This document shows, in pieces, positions 34,001 to 46,915 of a stretch of DNA of 64,000 nucleotides. How positions within the stretch are numbered: position 1 is the first letter of the stretch; each line of letters opens with the position of its first letter. A program made the translations under genes and the position numbers. Where the stretch lies: NCBI GenBank assembly GCA_964019135.1, contig OZ025263.1:25047639-25111638 (forward strand), written 5' to 3'. The stretch comes from Arenicola marina. Taxonomy: Eukaryota; Annelida; Polychaeta; Arenicolidae. The notes beneath the pieces were generated by a model. That model saw only the letters and a list, made by a program, of their open reading frames with translations. It did no database searches and had not been told where the DNA came from.

Positions 34001-37000
34001 CGTACATATAACGGCACAAGACAAAAATAATTAAGGGCAAAAAACCAAGTAACCAGAAACTGGACCTTGGAGGCCCTGACAGCTGACAACATGAGCATTC
34101 CTAAATGGCCAATAACCCATGTTTTCCAGTGTATTGCCCCGACGCGCACTTTGTGACTCACGCGACCTACCTTTCATCTGAACGTTTTGTACACCAACAC
34201 CGCTGTTTCTCATATTAGAATAAAGGTCATGACTACAAATCCAACGCCATTTCATTGTTACGGGAGTTTTATTGACCCAATTTTACCAAGCTGTACGCAT
34301 TACTCACATTTCATTTCATTTCCTTTTCCAGGAAAATACAAGTCGAGTTACTCCAGCGCTCGCGCGAATATAGTGAAGGCGTTAGACAAGCTATCTTGCT
34401 ACTCAGTGAGTTAGCCTGAATAACACTATATGTCAATGTACGGTACAGGAAGAATTGATTCGATTTTGATTAGAAGCCATGTTACTTTCCAATTATGCTT
34501 TCATTTTCGATCGAGATCAAAGGCGTGAAGCGCTTTGAACTTTACCACGTGTTATTTTGAAATATGTTTCGCTTAACCCTTCTGTAGTAATCGTACGGAA
34601 ACATATTTTTCAAATTGTGCGCCGAAAAAAAAAATCAACCTAAACACCCATCTAAAACCATTCGTGAACTCAGCACCGTTGACGTCAGCCGTGAGGTTGG
34701 CGGGTACGTGGGACAGAGTTGATGATGTGAACAATGAGATCACTCTGCTGGCAGAGTGCTCCAACCCACCGAATCAATGTGAAACCATCTCTGCAATGAG
34801 AGGTCGCGACAGGGACGATCAGCTATGTTGGCTCCGGGGTCTGATACACACGGTGCGTGTTTACACAGACACAAACAGCGCCTTGCATTACAAACGCCCG
34901 GCTGCCGACTAGGTGTATTTGCCTAGGGATATCTCAAGCAATTTCCGACCTGGGCTGCCCTTGTTTTCGGCTGATGTATTTCGGAGTTGGTTTTGGAATC
35001 ATTTATTTGATCAATTCAGTCGAATACTCAGTATCAAAATAAGCATAAAATTAGGTCAATTTTATATTTGAAATCGATCGGGGAATTCATAGTAAGACCC
35101 AGTCGGGTAACTGTCATGAGTGCCAATTAAATTATTGATGTTGCCTTTCTCACTTTTCGTTAACGTATTTAAAATGGGTGATGTTAACATACAAAATATG
35201 GAAGAAAGACCATTCCTTAAACACATAGTGAAGTGTTCTGTTTCGTTATCAGATGTGTCAGATATGCTATGTCGGTTCACAAAAGTACCAATGTGGGACA
35301 CATAAAACAAAGTGTTGTGGTCTTGCTGTTTACTACATCGGAAGTAGAATTTAGAACAGTAGGTGCTTGATTGGATTACATCGCAAGGCTCTTTTGGCTG
35401 TTATGGCAATGTACAGCCAAGTGTTAGTCCAAGGACAGTTCAGAGAAACAGATTTATTATTTACCAGCATGTGATGCAATTTTAGCTGGTTGAATAGTTG
35501 AGTATCACATATCCTTAATGATCTAATTAGTGTTTCAAATACGGAGTCAGTGTGTGTGTTGTAAGCACTAGGAGTTTGAATACTGACATGTAACAGTATA
35601 TTACCTATATTGGACGATAGGGGGCGCTGCGGTATCTGACATTGTTGTATAAACATATGTAAGACGGATCACCTACTCGCGTAGTACTAGAACGTGAAAC
35701 AGCACCGTATGGTCGATACGTCGTGAGACTAAATAACGAATACATGCCCATTATAGCATCACAACGCGGTGTCCGTTTGCTTGTGGAGACTGTGTCCATG
35801 TCTGATTGTTTGAGGGAACCCGGCTACCTGAGCGTCAAATTTTGCATGTGTTTTTTTCCTTTCTGGACACACATCGCGAGGTGCCATAGAGGATGGTTTA
35901 CGAGTCTATACCCGCACGACCTTGACCCCTCAACGACGCCTCATTCATGGCCCAATGGCCCTCTGACGGTAGATATCAAGACTAATGGAAACTCCTGCGG
36001 CAGCTCGGAGCGGTTGCCCGAGACAAGGTTTCGGCCGTCTAATCCATCTACGTTATCCGGAGATACAAGCATCGTTTGCGGCTGCGGAGGGGGGCGGTAG
36101 AACGCTGACCTTTGCAACGTCGCCGTGTCATTATGACCTTGACCACGTCGCCTTTGCTACTTTGACCCTGACGGCGCTGAGTGACCTCCACGGGGTGCCT
36201 GTGTGAGTCGTGTAATGCGCGGGCTCTCACGGACGAGGAGAGCGTCCGTCACATATATCACACAACCGACCGGCTAATTGAATCGGCCGGCTCCATTTCC
36301 GCGAAGTGCAGCGGGTCACCGGACTGGGTGGGCTTCAGTTGAATCCGGCTTCTTTCCGCCCCGAAACATTCGCTGCACTAAGTGATCTGACACTGCAGTG
36401 CTCGTTATGAGCCATGAGGTGCTTCAACTCACCTTCATCCTGTGACCTTGCACATGACATGTGAATCCTTTCTCATGGCTACCGTGATATATACTATCAT
36501 GCTGTTGTCATCGCTCAAACGTATCACTTATGCATAACAAGGATATGGCTCACCTACATGGCGAGCGCAGTTCGAGGTTCAATATGAAAACAGGAAGAAA
36601 GGCAAGAGAAAAGTTGCAAGATTATTTCAGTTTTACATAAGTTTGTGTATATAAAAAATAAAGTTCAACATTCCATCTAAACAGTCAATAATAGAAATGT
36701 AGCTAATGCGCATATCAAACAGTGTGGTCTTAAGGGAGGTCCAGTATCAATGTGATCATAAAGTACATGGTATATGAAAAAATATTTATTATATTATAGT
36801 AAATATAAAGAGTTGACCTTGTTGGTAATATGCCCTTTGGTACCTTGCAATGTTAAATCCAACCATTGGGCATTAACATAGACTGACCAGTCCGCTAAAA
36901 AATCAGTAACAAGGTCAAGAGATTTCCAAACCACCAGATTTTGGTGCTCACTTCCAATTCAGTCGTTGTGTTTTAATGTTCGTTTTAGCAACTTTTTTAA

Positions 37001-38094
37001 CTTGGGAAAACCTTGCACATATTATATTGCAGTGGACCAATATTATCCACCACACCAGCTATATGGCCACAACAGGCAAGTCAATAACACGGAATGTCGT
37101 TGTAATATCATCGACGCGGTATGAAAAGCGGCGGTATATGAGACCGAGTGAAATATGTCCCTGCCAGCTGAATGGCGTCGCTTCCAATACCAAATACTGA
37201 CCATCAGCTCTTCGTATCGACGTCGATTTCAGTTCTGATGAGCTTCACTACGCTCCACAATGGAATGGCAATTTGTGCAGCAACCTTGAGATCATGGGTG
37301 TGAATGGAGGCTGAGAGCGACTTGGAGAGGCTGAGAGGATCGTGACGTTTGCCGCCGTGTGAATGGAGCATCGTTCGTCTGAAGGTTGTGCATGGTAACC
37401 GCCGTAACCGAAACCTTGGAAACCAAGCACGATGTCCTGTAGGCGGGACATCGTCGCTATGGTGGCCAAGGCATTATCTTTCTGATGAGTTGTTTGTCTC
37501 TTTAGATGCCATGCCATTATTTTTATCGTGAGACGTTTTTTGTCTCTTGGTCCTATGACAAAGCGAAGAACCAGCTGGTAAGGAGCCAGATGAGGTGTTG
37601 TTGCTGACATCCCGCGACATTTGGTGACACCATTCCTGGTGTTCATGCTTCTCTTTAGCCGCTGTTCTGTTGCACGATCAGTTCAGAGACCACAATATGG
37701 TGTGCATATATTGTCAAACACCCCATTGAGTCCGGATCCAGCCATCATATATGGCGAAGGCCGCCAAAGCGCAGAAAAACAATACCATCCATGACAATAT
37801 AATTTTAGTAAGGCGTGTCTATGTCAGCTATGGCATTTTCTTTCTGGTAAGAAGATGTTACTCTAGTAGCCGTGATATTATCTCGCGGAAATGACGTTGT
37901 CTATCTATCAGCCAAGACGTTCTCTCTGTGGTAATATTTTGTGGTGTCACGATATCTATGGTCGTAATATTAAACTTCTTGTAAGATGCTGTCCCAATGG
38001 AAACTGAAAAGACAACCCTATGTATATTTGTATATATAGGCTCGGATAGTTGCAACCTCCGCCCCTCCTCGACTGCTAGATGAACGGGAATTTA

Positions 38095-38407
38095 GGGGCG
38101 TATCCAGGAATTTGAAAAGGAGGAGACTAAACTTGGGGGGAGGGGCGGGCGCGGAACAGGGTGGCTGAGGGGTTTCGACCACCGGAGGGCTTGGGGGTGG
38201 AGGGGAGGGGGGGGGGGGTGGAATCCTGCGACCAGGTTGGGGTCCACGCCGCCTCAGATAGCGTTCTTCCTCTAAAAGGGTTCGGGGGCGGGGGGGGGGT
38301 GGCCACACCTCAGATGGCCATATTTTGCATTGCAAAGCGAGATTCTTCCTTAAAAAAGGAAGGGTTCAAACCCCCTTACCCCCCCGCCCCCCCCTGGATC
38401 CGCCCTT
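38095..38407 (+). mobile_element. GGATCC-type MITE, about 313 bp
   Basis: The left end reads GGGGCGTATCCAGG. The right end on the minus strand reads AAGGGCGGATCCAGG. The inverted ends match at about 12 of 13 positions. The interior is G-rich on the left and C-rich on the right (GGGGGTGG and CCCCCC tracts) with no coding capacity. The corresponding A1 position (about 13240) has no insert. Repeats with a GGCGGATCCAGG terminus are widespread in invertebrate genomes, as I recall; superfamily not determined. A partial relative begins at 62569. Confidence 0.65.
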
Positions 38408-39825
38408 GGAACGAGAATCAGCCCGGTCCTTACAAAGACAGCCAGTAGACTATTCATACAGTTCGACTGAGTGTAAAATGGAAACACCTTTGGACTAACT
38501 TGAGAAATACTATGCACAGTTCTTTGTTGTGCTAAAAACGTAATTCTCTACGATTTGCGTTTTTTCTTTTATCGCACTTTATATTGCTTTTGGAACCGAT
38601 TGGCAGGATATCTGTGTCTGAAGTCTCTTTAGGAAACATTGTCAGCACTGGAAAAACCTATACGTTAACATTTTTGCAATAGCGACCGTGCAATCCCAAT
38701 TTTTATTCTTCAAACTGCTAAACAGCTAAAACTGAAATCAGCCACTATTGGCTTCCATTCGCTTGAACGATATTGACACAGGAACATTGTAAGAAGGTGT
38801 GGGGCAGACATTATTATTCCACCTCTTCAGCTTTTATTTCCAATAGTAAACTTATCCAGACTGGTGCACTCGGGAAATAAATATTGGAGCAAATCAAATC
38901 CACCTGTCACTCCTGTCGTTCGCAGCTTTCTCTTTGTGGTTTGGCAATCGCTGCTTTTGGCGGAGGGGGGAGGGGAGGGGGGCGCATATTTACCGAGTCC
39001 CTGGTGGCAGCTAACGTCTAGCGAGTAAATCTAGTTGTTGTAATGTCCACATCCGGACAGCGCAAAATTGAAGAATGCCATTGCAGATTTAGCATTGCGC
39101 GTAGATGTTTTACCTTTACAGCGGCATAAATCTTTTAAAACTCTGGGACCTTCATGAACATTTCGTCAGTGTTTTTTGCGCATTATTGGCAGCAGCTGGG
39201 TGCCAGTGAAATCCCTTGGGGAGGACATGTCACGCCCATCGTAGGCAGAGAACAGGATTTCTTGTAATATAAACGGCGAGCGATTGGCATTCAGAACGCA
39301 AACATGAAGAAAAACTTTGGCATTTGGCTGTCATTTTGGAAGTACAGACGTCGGCGATATCGAGGAATGGAAAAGTGGTATTTGCTGCAGCGGTAGCTCG
39401 TTGTCTGCGGTACCTTTATGCACCGTGCAAGAATTCCACGGTGTAGGGCATTGGCTGGGTGACCAGTACGGGATAACTGCCATTCCGGGGAACTTAAAGG
39501 CGTAATTGTGTGACCCGTGATAGGATACACGGCGCAACGCTCTAGAATATTTCCGTGTAGCAGAAAACAGACATTATATTCACAGAAGACTGAATAATAA
39601 ATATTTCACAATCTATCTGTGCCCTTGAAGAAAATTGATTTACCAGATGCGCTGGTAGGCGTGGTAACAGACATGCTGCCGTCGCCACAGCAACTATTGC
39701 CCTACGCATATCGGTTGAACGACTAAATAATAAACTGTTCGCCATGTTTAATCACCAAGTCACACTGCAAATATATTGAAAACACAAATTCTGTGTTGAA
39801 TTTCATCAAAATGGGGGTGGCCCAT

Positions 39826-39953
39826 GGAGAGGACAACCAGGACGTGCATTGCTCCCATGGAGCGGACCCCCAGGACTTGCATTGTCTCCATGGAGAGGAC
39901 CGCCAAGACGTGCCTTGTCTCCATGGCGAATACCCTCAGGACTTGCCTCCCTG
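39826..39953 (+). repeat. 33-bp minisatellite, 4 copies (A3)
   Basis: Units of CCATGGAGAGGACCNCCAGG plus ACNTGCNTTGTCT. It corresponds to 14660-14780 in A1. A2 has lost this region. Confidence 0.85.
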
Positions 39954-40404
39954 TGGCCGCTACAATCGTTGCTCTCCAACTTGGTTCACCAGGCTGGACC
40001 ATTATGCTGGGTCGTGTCTTCGAGACGTGTCTCCAAGTCGCATTTTTGCTGCCATCGTATTTGTGGTGTTGCCGATTTTTTTCAGATCGTGACATCCAAC
40101 CGCTTGGGTCATTCTTCTACATCATTAGTTGTTTTAATAATTTGCTAATTTTTCCCAAAATTTTAATGTCACGTTCACATATCAGACATGCCAATAAGGC
40201 AAAATAATTAAATAACCAGTATTTAGAAGTGATAGTTCGGGATGTGGAGCTTACAATGCAGATTTTAGAAGTGACATTGAAGAACATATAACTTAGTAGT
40301 CAGACTTAATGAGACCGGATTAGAATGTAGCCAAGGATAAAGCATAACGGATAGAGTATGAAGTTTGAATTTTGGCCCGGATCGCCTTCCATACATTGAT
40401 ATTC

Positions 40405-41035
40405 AGGACGTTTTAACCACTTTTAGGCATATCGCTTCAGTGGGAGAAAGAAGGGTGAGTGGAGCCACAAGCACAGTAAATCAGTGGAGGGGGGAGGCCG
40501 GGGGGTGGGGGGCGGGGGGGGGGGTAGAGGGAACCCCACAACGTATACTAAACACACAAGGTGTCTAACTCCCGCTGGAACTGAGCGACAGGCACCCGCA
40601 TCAACCCTCAATATCGCATGTCAGAGATCTCGCAGGCAAATTCTCGCGATGTCAGCCATGTTTGCTCAATCTGTTCCGGAGTTGGTTGTTGTGGTTGCAT
40701 AATTCTTTATTTGTCACGACTACGCGGCAGTACAGGTCTCGTTTACTTATTGATGAAATAAATAAATTACTTAGAAATCGAAATTAGACATTTACGGGGC
40801 CCGTCAAGCGCGGTAAATGTGCGATATTGGGGGTTGAAGCGGGTGTCTGTCCCTGTCCCCTGGGTGACCCCCTACTCTTTGCAAAGAAGGACATAGAATC
40901 TGCATCCTATGACCACAAGGACAGCAACTGTAAATATATTGAAACACAGCGGGACTCGAACCACCGATCCAGTGACCGTTAGACTCTCAAGTAGCCAGGC
41001 GAGCGCTCTAACCCAATGAGCTACCGGGCGGCCCC
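40405..41035 (-). mobile_element. tRNA-derived SINE split by an insertion (A3)
   Basis: On the minus strand: GGGGCCGCCCGGTAGCTCAT with TGGGTTAGAGCGCTCGCC (A box) and GGTTCGAGTCCCGC (an intact-looking B box), then CTTCTTTGCAAAGAGTAGGG. The remaining 3' module (ATGCCTAAAAGTGGTTAAAACG) lies at 40405-40466. Between them, 40467-40855 is foreign sequence including a G-rich run. It shares its position and orientation with the SINE at 16191-16385 in A1. It is the best-preserved SINE head in the window. Confidence 0.8.
40467..40855 (+). other. 389-bp insertion inside the SINE
   Basis: Absent from the A1 copy of the same SINE. It holds a G-rich tract (40485-40520) and AT-rich sequence ending near CTGTCCCTGTCCCC. 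No terminal repeats or coding capacity recognised. Confidence 0.5.
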
Positions 41036-41224
41036 ACATCTTGATGTACACTTATGCATGAAGCACATATAACATTATAAGTATAGACGTCACAGCCTTG
41101 ACCACGCGACCAAATTATGCTTGCATCAAGACGCTGACTGTGTATTCCAGATTGCAACAAGCCGGCGACCGCGTATTCAAGCTTGCCCCACGCACTCGCT
41201 GCATGCATATATTATTTATCTCTT

Positions 41225-41585
41225 TGGGTCTTTAAAACAACAACTTTCACATAAAACTACGCGGTTTACTTATATCGCGCGCAGAAATCCTAGAGAGCCG
41301 CGGTCATACATAATACCGAAGCGGTCTCACTAAGACGCGCAGAATACCTGCGAAATACCTGCGAAATCGTGCGAAATAACTTTTTCCGCCGTGAAGAAGT
41401 TTTGCGAAATTTTCCGCGTTTTATTGATGACCGTTCCGAACAGCGAGCAGGCGCGCAGGGATATAAAGCCGGCCACCAATTCTTCTGCTCCGGAAAACAA
41501 ATTCGTTCTCTCCGAATAGCCACGGGCTTTCAGAATATACTTATTTGACATGGAGAAGAGGTTGGTAGAACAAAAATTAGGGAAT
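41225..41585 (+). other. TATA-bearing interspersed module (A3 copy)
   Basis: Begins TAAAACAACAACTTTC, passes through CGAAAT-rich sequence, then a core with GAACAGCGAGCAGGCGCGCA immediately before GGGATATAAAGCCGGCCACC. The same core with about one mismatch in 40 bases occurs at 56675-56715 in B3. It replaces A-unit sequence here (A1 and A2 differ), so it is an insertion. No known gene follows: the first ATG (41550) opens only about 15 codons. Confidence 0.55.
41462..41467 (+). promoter_or_regulatory. TATA-box candidate
   Basis: TATAAA in GGGATATAAAGCCGG, preceded by a GC-rich stretch and conserved in the second copy (56698-56703). Good core-promoter shape, but no transcript is supported. Confidence 0.35.
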
Positions 41586-42399
41586 ATGTTGCGTTAATAG
41601 GGGCTTTGAGACGGTGTCGGGTAAGCTTTGTGATGCAATGACGTCACAGCCTCGTAGAATGATACAAGACAATGACACGGACACGTGACAGGTAGAACAC
41701 GTTACCTCCTGGATCACAAGAGAGCCGCGGCAAAGCATTACGCGCCAATAAACTGATGCCAGGAGGTCTGGCAGAAACATAACTCAGTATTCTGCAAAGC
41801 GCATTTTTTATGTGAATGTGGTACGTGTGTTTTATGTGGGCGAAAAATATCCAAGAAAAAAATCTATATTTTCACTATAATCACTATCACGGTAATCATT
41901 ACGTAATAAATATTTTTCTGTCTGTAGTTGTTTATATATTTCTAGCCCCCTTTATTTAGATGCAACTACTGCGTTATGCTATGAAAAAAACCTTGCAAAC
42001 TAAATTGAAAGTCTTGCGCTAAACTTCATTCTTGTTTTGTTGAGTATGAATGTAAAATATCCTTCCGTTTAGTCATGATGACATGATTAAAATGTCAGAA
42101 CGCTCACAAAGAAGCAAACAGATTTTTAATTTACCTTTGTACCACTGTCATGTCGTATTCTGTTCCCATGTCGTGTTTCATATTTTGTTCATATCTCCTC
42201 TAAATAGCGTTCGTTCGTTCGTTCGAAGGCAACCCAGAACAGACTACGCATTAAAACGATTTTTCATTTCTATCAGAAGCCAGTTGTTGAATTTATCGCC
42301 TTTGGCGTGTCTCTCCGATGCCACAGAGAGTAGACTTACCCTAAAGAATCCAAATATAGTACCATAGGTGAGCTCAGAGACGGAGGGGATTAGGCACGA

Positions 42400-42640
42400 C
42401 CAGGGGTTTGTGTGGCGGGTGTGAGGGTGGGTCTCAGAAAGGAAAAGAGGAAGGGAAGGGGAGAAAATGCCATCTTACCCCAGTGGAAGGTGGAAGGGGA
42501 TGAGACAATTATCTGCCCGTGCCCCGCTGGCATAGGCGAAGCAGAAGGAAGTGATGGCTGGACGGGAGACTGTCGGGAGAGCGTGGTGGTTGAAGTGGGG
42601 GATGGGTGGGGGGGGGGGGGGGAGCGGGAAGGGACATGGT
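42400..42640 (+). repeat. G-rich purine tract (A3)
   Basis: Purine-biased blocks with G runs (GGAAAAGAGGAAGGGAAGGG; 13 Gs at 42609-42621). Matching blocks lie at 17345-17565 (A1) and 31440-31515 (A2). Confidence 0.75.
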
Positions 42641-45054
42641 CTGTTGTCCCCGCCTTATTGCGCTGTTAAGGACCTTCTTATAGCCACAGTCGGGATGTCA
42701 AACCCAAAGCTATTGGTTATTGCTTGAGGAAAATGGCCACGGTCCTTTCTTTCTTTCTCTATGACATCACAAGCGTCAGACGATATCCCCCTCCCACCCC
42801 CACGCTCCTCCCCCCGCCGCCCTTACCCCTACAATACTTCCGAGAACGACCGCCCGACGAGCGCTCGGGAACCACTAAAGGGCAGAAGTAATCCAATTGG
42901 AAACCGTAGACGGCAATTGACTGAAGCCCATTTGTGCCGAGTTTGAGGGCTTGTCAATTCAGGGGCTCCTTCCAGCGGTCGCCAGGTGCAAGTTGGTAGG
43001 AAAATCGGGCTCGAGGACAATGCGGACATTACACTGAGAACCCGTGTAACGCGGTCAGCCTGCCTAAAGCTGTCGGGACCCAGAAGGTATGGCCGACGAA
43101 CTACGTGTTTATACACGTATATAAAGCTCAGCCGGAGGATTCGGTGGCGTCGTCTTTATAAGTATCTAATGGTCCTGGCCGAAATGGCAAATGGGCCGGT
43201 GGGTTAGCATAGTGAGTCTGCGTGGATTAACCTCTAAGACCCCAGCAGACAGTGGCGTTTCTGAATATATCAATGTGTTTGACCTATAATACCTAATCGA
43301 CAGACAGTGGTGTTCACGAATACATCAACCTGTTTCACGTTCAAGAGTTATATCGGACAGACAGTCTGTGAATATATAAATGTTTTTATCATTTTGTTTA
43401 TGTATCCCGTTTACGACAAGATAGTCCTAGAAGGTAACTTCGAGAGGGAAGGATTAACTGATGATTGGTGGTCTGGATTGATAAATCTACATTATGATGT
43501 AACGAGAGAATGTCGGGTTGAAAAAGAATCAACGATGGTATGTTCATGTTGAGAAAAAGTAAAAATAAAGTGAGTACTTTTAGGGTTATTAAAGTTATTT
43601 GACGCTTTGACGATTTGAAGAGGATTAGAAGGAAGACCGCCGTCTGTAAGTATGTAACAATTTATCCACGTGACCATGACAATTGTCGTCTGCCCTTTTT
43701 GGAGATAATGCGAGATCGATTATCCCGCTTTCTGGCCTTCTGACCGCTGGTAAGGAGAGTCAGGGGAGCAGCCGTGTCTACATGACCCCACTGGTAGTCC
43801 ATCCAAGGTCACGCGGAGGCGTGGTGGCCAGGATGTCGTGCTCCGACGACATAACGGCTCGGTGTTACACTTCATGGTGAACGGCCATGCGTGTTTTACC
43901 CCGGAATCAGAGCGTTCTAACGTGGCCGGCAGTGATGATCATCAGTTGAAAGCCGCATTCTGGCAGGTCGTGCCCTCATGCTCAGTGCTATTATTATTAA
44001 GTCACATGGCGATGTTAACTTTGAGGTCGTTCGTTGGAGATAGGCCAGGTTTTTTTTCATGCTTCGACGTCAGATGGCAGAACTACATATGCCTATGAGG
44101 TGATGACGATGATAGCCTTATTGTGTATATCCTTTCATATTGGCAAAACAGTTCAATATAATTGCATGGGAGTGACACAAACACAAGTTTTCAGAAGTCA
44201 TCCCCAGTAAGGTCGATAGCTCGTTACTACTGGTGACCAAAGAAAATTTCTGAACAAGTGCACTTGGAAAATGGCCGTTTTCTGTCCCAAATATCGGCCA
44301 CTGGAAAATCCCTAGTTAAAGGATTGCCTCCAAAACAAGCCTAACGTTGATGTCTAGCCTTATTGTTAATATAATGAAGTGAATCGCGTGTTAAAGAAAT
44401 ACTATTTTACTCTAGCCTCAGTTACAAGCAAAAAAGGCGTCAGAAAGATAATCTAACTACTCACTTCGCCCGCTGCCGGGCAAAAATGGATTATTGCTTC
44501 AAGTAATGCGCGTCAGACATCATAATATCTGGGATAACCAAATAGTTTGTCTAAAGGTCACATCGGCAAGCAGAGGTCGCCAGGGCAACCATCTATATGA
44601 GAAGCATGAAGACAAAACGGTCTTCAGGAGGACTCCGCTAGGTGGCCCCCTTTCTGGACCACCTCTGCTGATGAGCAGCTGACATAACTGTGGAAAAATA
44701 TCTAGACGCTTGAATCCCGCCATTCCTAGGTACTTCATCTTCATCTCCCCCGAGTCTCCCCCGACTGCATGTTTTGTAAAGCTTGCTGGCATGTCATCAC
44801 CTAAATGCAAGGGATCAGCATCGCAGCGGGTGACGCTTATAATGAAATGTGTAAAAGGCCCGCATGTTTATTTATGGTAGAGTAGACCACAATGATCGAT
44901 TTCATCTCAGTTTCTTTTCATGCCGGCTCTTCTTGAACCTCTACGCCTTTCACCTTTGATAGCCCGCCCAGCGGTCTGATGCCGCGTTGGTCCACACAAG
45001 GGGTATGCCAATGTATGCCATGTGCAACATTTCGCCGGCTCCGGGGGTTCCAGG

Positions 45055-45185
45055 GTTCGTGGATCTGGGACAGAGGGCTCGGGGGTCAGAGATACAGGGC
45101 TGGGGGGCCAGGGATACATGGCTCGGGGATCACAGATATGTGGCTCGTGGGTCAGAGATACAGGGATCACGCATTAGGGATCGTG
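45055..45185 (+). repeat. About 24-25 bp repeat, 5 imperfect copies
   Basis: Units of GGCTCGGGGGTCAGAGATACA with changes. It occupies the same site as the GATCAGA repeats in A1 and A2. Confidence 0.75.
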
Positions 45186-45494
45186 TCTGAAGATACCGGC
45201 TCAGGATCGGACATATATAGTACCAAATGATTTTTTTCTGCATATGGACAATTACGGATACATTTATTGATTCAATCGTTTCAACTGGCCATCACTTGCG
45301 TTCTTGGAACCATACGCAAAGTCTGAGTAGTATATTTTCTATTATTCAACGTTCGATAATCCTGTTTTTGTTTTGCCTGTGTTGCCGTCCCTTTTGCCTG
45401 TTGATTCCATGCCCCAGTTATCGCACACTTATACATTGTCAGTAGCAATGTCAACGGTCTCCCATAGACTGATTCTGTGACCCCGCACCTGGGA

Positions 45495-45620
45495 AGATCT
45501 TGGTCATACATGGCTGGCCTGGGAGGGTAACGGCCTCAGGGGGTTGTCCTGAGGGGTTCTCGGCTACAGAGGGCTGGCCTTGGAGAGTCTCGGCCACAGA
45601 AGGCTGGTCTGCGAGGATCC
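45495..45620 (+). repeat. Short array related to the 29-30 bp minisatellite
   Basis: About four diverged units of CTCGGCTACAGAGGGCTGGC. Same position as 1640-3062 in A1. Confidence 0.85.
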
Positions 45621-45672
45621 CTAGGATAGGTCCATTCGGCGTGAACATGACTTCCATCAGAGGTGTTAAAGG

Positions 45673-46091
45673 CACTCTCTGCTTTCGACCCACTCCGCTA
45701 GGGCTCCATTATATCTCTGTTGTCGCCTACGTCCTCAATGCATTTTCACGCTCGCTCGCCAGGGCAGCGCTGCGCAGATTGATAGGAAAAATGCGTCGCG
45801 CATTTCTACAAATTAGTGCTGGGACCCAGCCTAAGCCTAATAACGCATGAAATCAGTTGATGAAAAGAAGAAGAGTTCTGTCACAATTATAATTTTTTCG
45901 AAAGGGTACAAGATGTGTTTTGCTGTATTAAATACGCAAAGCTCGTTATTTTTATGTTTGATAGTTGAAAACTATAATGTTGCAGAAAATTACAGCTGAT
46001 TTGACCGTTTTTCAAGAATCTTGAAATTTGCCCCCGGCCGACAGCAGCGGTGAAAGCGGAGCTTGCGTAGCGCCACCGTGCGGGGAGCTTG
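45673..46091 (-). mobile_element. MITE, hAT-like, copy 2 (reverse orientation)
   Basis: The minus strand is about 91 percent identical to 6548-6964. It is flanked by GTTAAAGG (45665-45672 and 46094-46101), different from copy 1, which shows an independent insertion. Ends are CAAGCTCCCC and CAGAGAGTG as in copy 1. No coding capacity. Confidence 0.8.
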
Positions 46092-46413
46092 GAGTTAAAG
46101 GCTGCGTGGTGGCGGCGGGTACGGGTGGCAGGAGGGGCGAGTGGGGGGGGGGGATTCACTCAACCCTAAGACACAATGGGCCGTTAATCGATTCTTTGGA
46201 TCATTCAGTCTTCAGAGAAACGATCGGTGTGGTATGGATACTGTACAAAAAATGCGCTTGCGTGACCTCTATTACCTGTCGCAGATGTGTTCAATGATGT
46301 TGTGAAGAAAAACTGACTACGTGGTGCATCTTTCAGTGATGCATGTACGCAGCCAGGTGCCACCAGGCGCCGCCACTATGCCTCCCGTAAGGCCGTCATA
46401 ACCCAGAATCTCC

Positions 46414-46440
46414 GTGTGTGTGTGTGGGGGGGGGGGGGGG
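46414..46440 (+). repeat. (GT)n-(G)n tract replacing GTGTGGTGG
   Basis: Other copies of this block read CTCCGTGTGGTGGCGCGCCG (54504, similarly 33977). Here the GTGTGGTGG core has become five to six GT pairs plus 15 Gs. Confidence 0.9.
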
Positions 46441-46852
46441 CGTAAATATGACGACACAAGACAAAAGCAATTAAGGGCAAAAACCATTCTCACAGAAACA
46501 GGGCTTGGGAGGCCCTGACAACTGACAACATGAGCATTCTTGAATGGCCAATGACCCACGTTTTCCAGTGTATTGCCTCGGCGCGCACTTTTTGTATCAC
46601 GCGACCTACCTTTCATCTCACAGTTTTGTGCACCACCACCGCTGTTTCTCATATTCGAATAGAGGTCGTGACTACGAATCGAACACATTTCCATCCAACC
46701 CAACCCAATTTTACCAGTATGTACGCAATACTCACATTTTTAGTCACGTCGGTATGCAAAAGTCAAAAATAAGGGGTATTGACCGAAAATGTGAACCTGA
46801 GCTCATGAGATAAGAACACATCCAAAATTGACAGCATGAATTCTTTTGAATT

Positions 46853-46915
46853 CTTTTGTAGATTTGGCTTCTGGGTGATTTGGCTTCTGGGTGATTTGGC
46901 TTCTTGGTGATTTGT
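46853..46915 (+). repeat. 16-bp tandem repeat, about 3.5 copies
   Basis: GATTTGGCTTCTGGGT repeated next to the A/B switch. A5 has a decayed version (55252-55300). Confidence 0.9.

Larger units (their letters stand above)
32940..44080 (+). repeat. Large tandem unit A3 (family A, copy 3)
   Basis: Third long copy, 11.1 kb. Landmarks lie at 32944, 33484, 34793, 37255, 39269, 41042, 43088 and 44008. It lacks the 29-bp minisatellite and the 3.87-4.2 kb block of A1. It has private inserts at 38095-38407, within the SINE (40467-40855) and at about 41208-41585. It supplies the empty sites for both large LINEs and for MITE 6548-6964. Stretches not listed separately are plain unit sequence without genes. 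Confidence 0.9.

Noticed and set aside
40940-41035. Minus-strand tRNA gene with good A and B boxes
   Set aside because: No matching acceptor stem 3' half, and it is fused to the same SINE body; best read as a SINE head.
44520-44810. Minus-strand 96-codon frame in A4
   Set aside because: The equivalent sequences in A1, A2 and A3 do not keep the frame.
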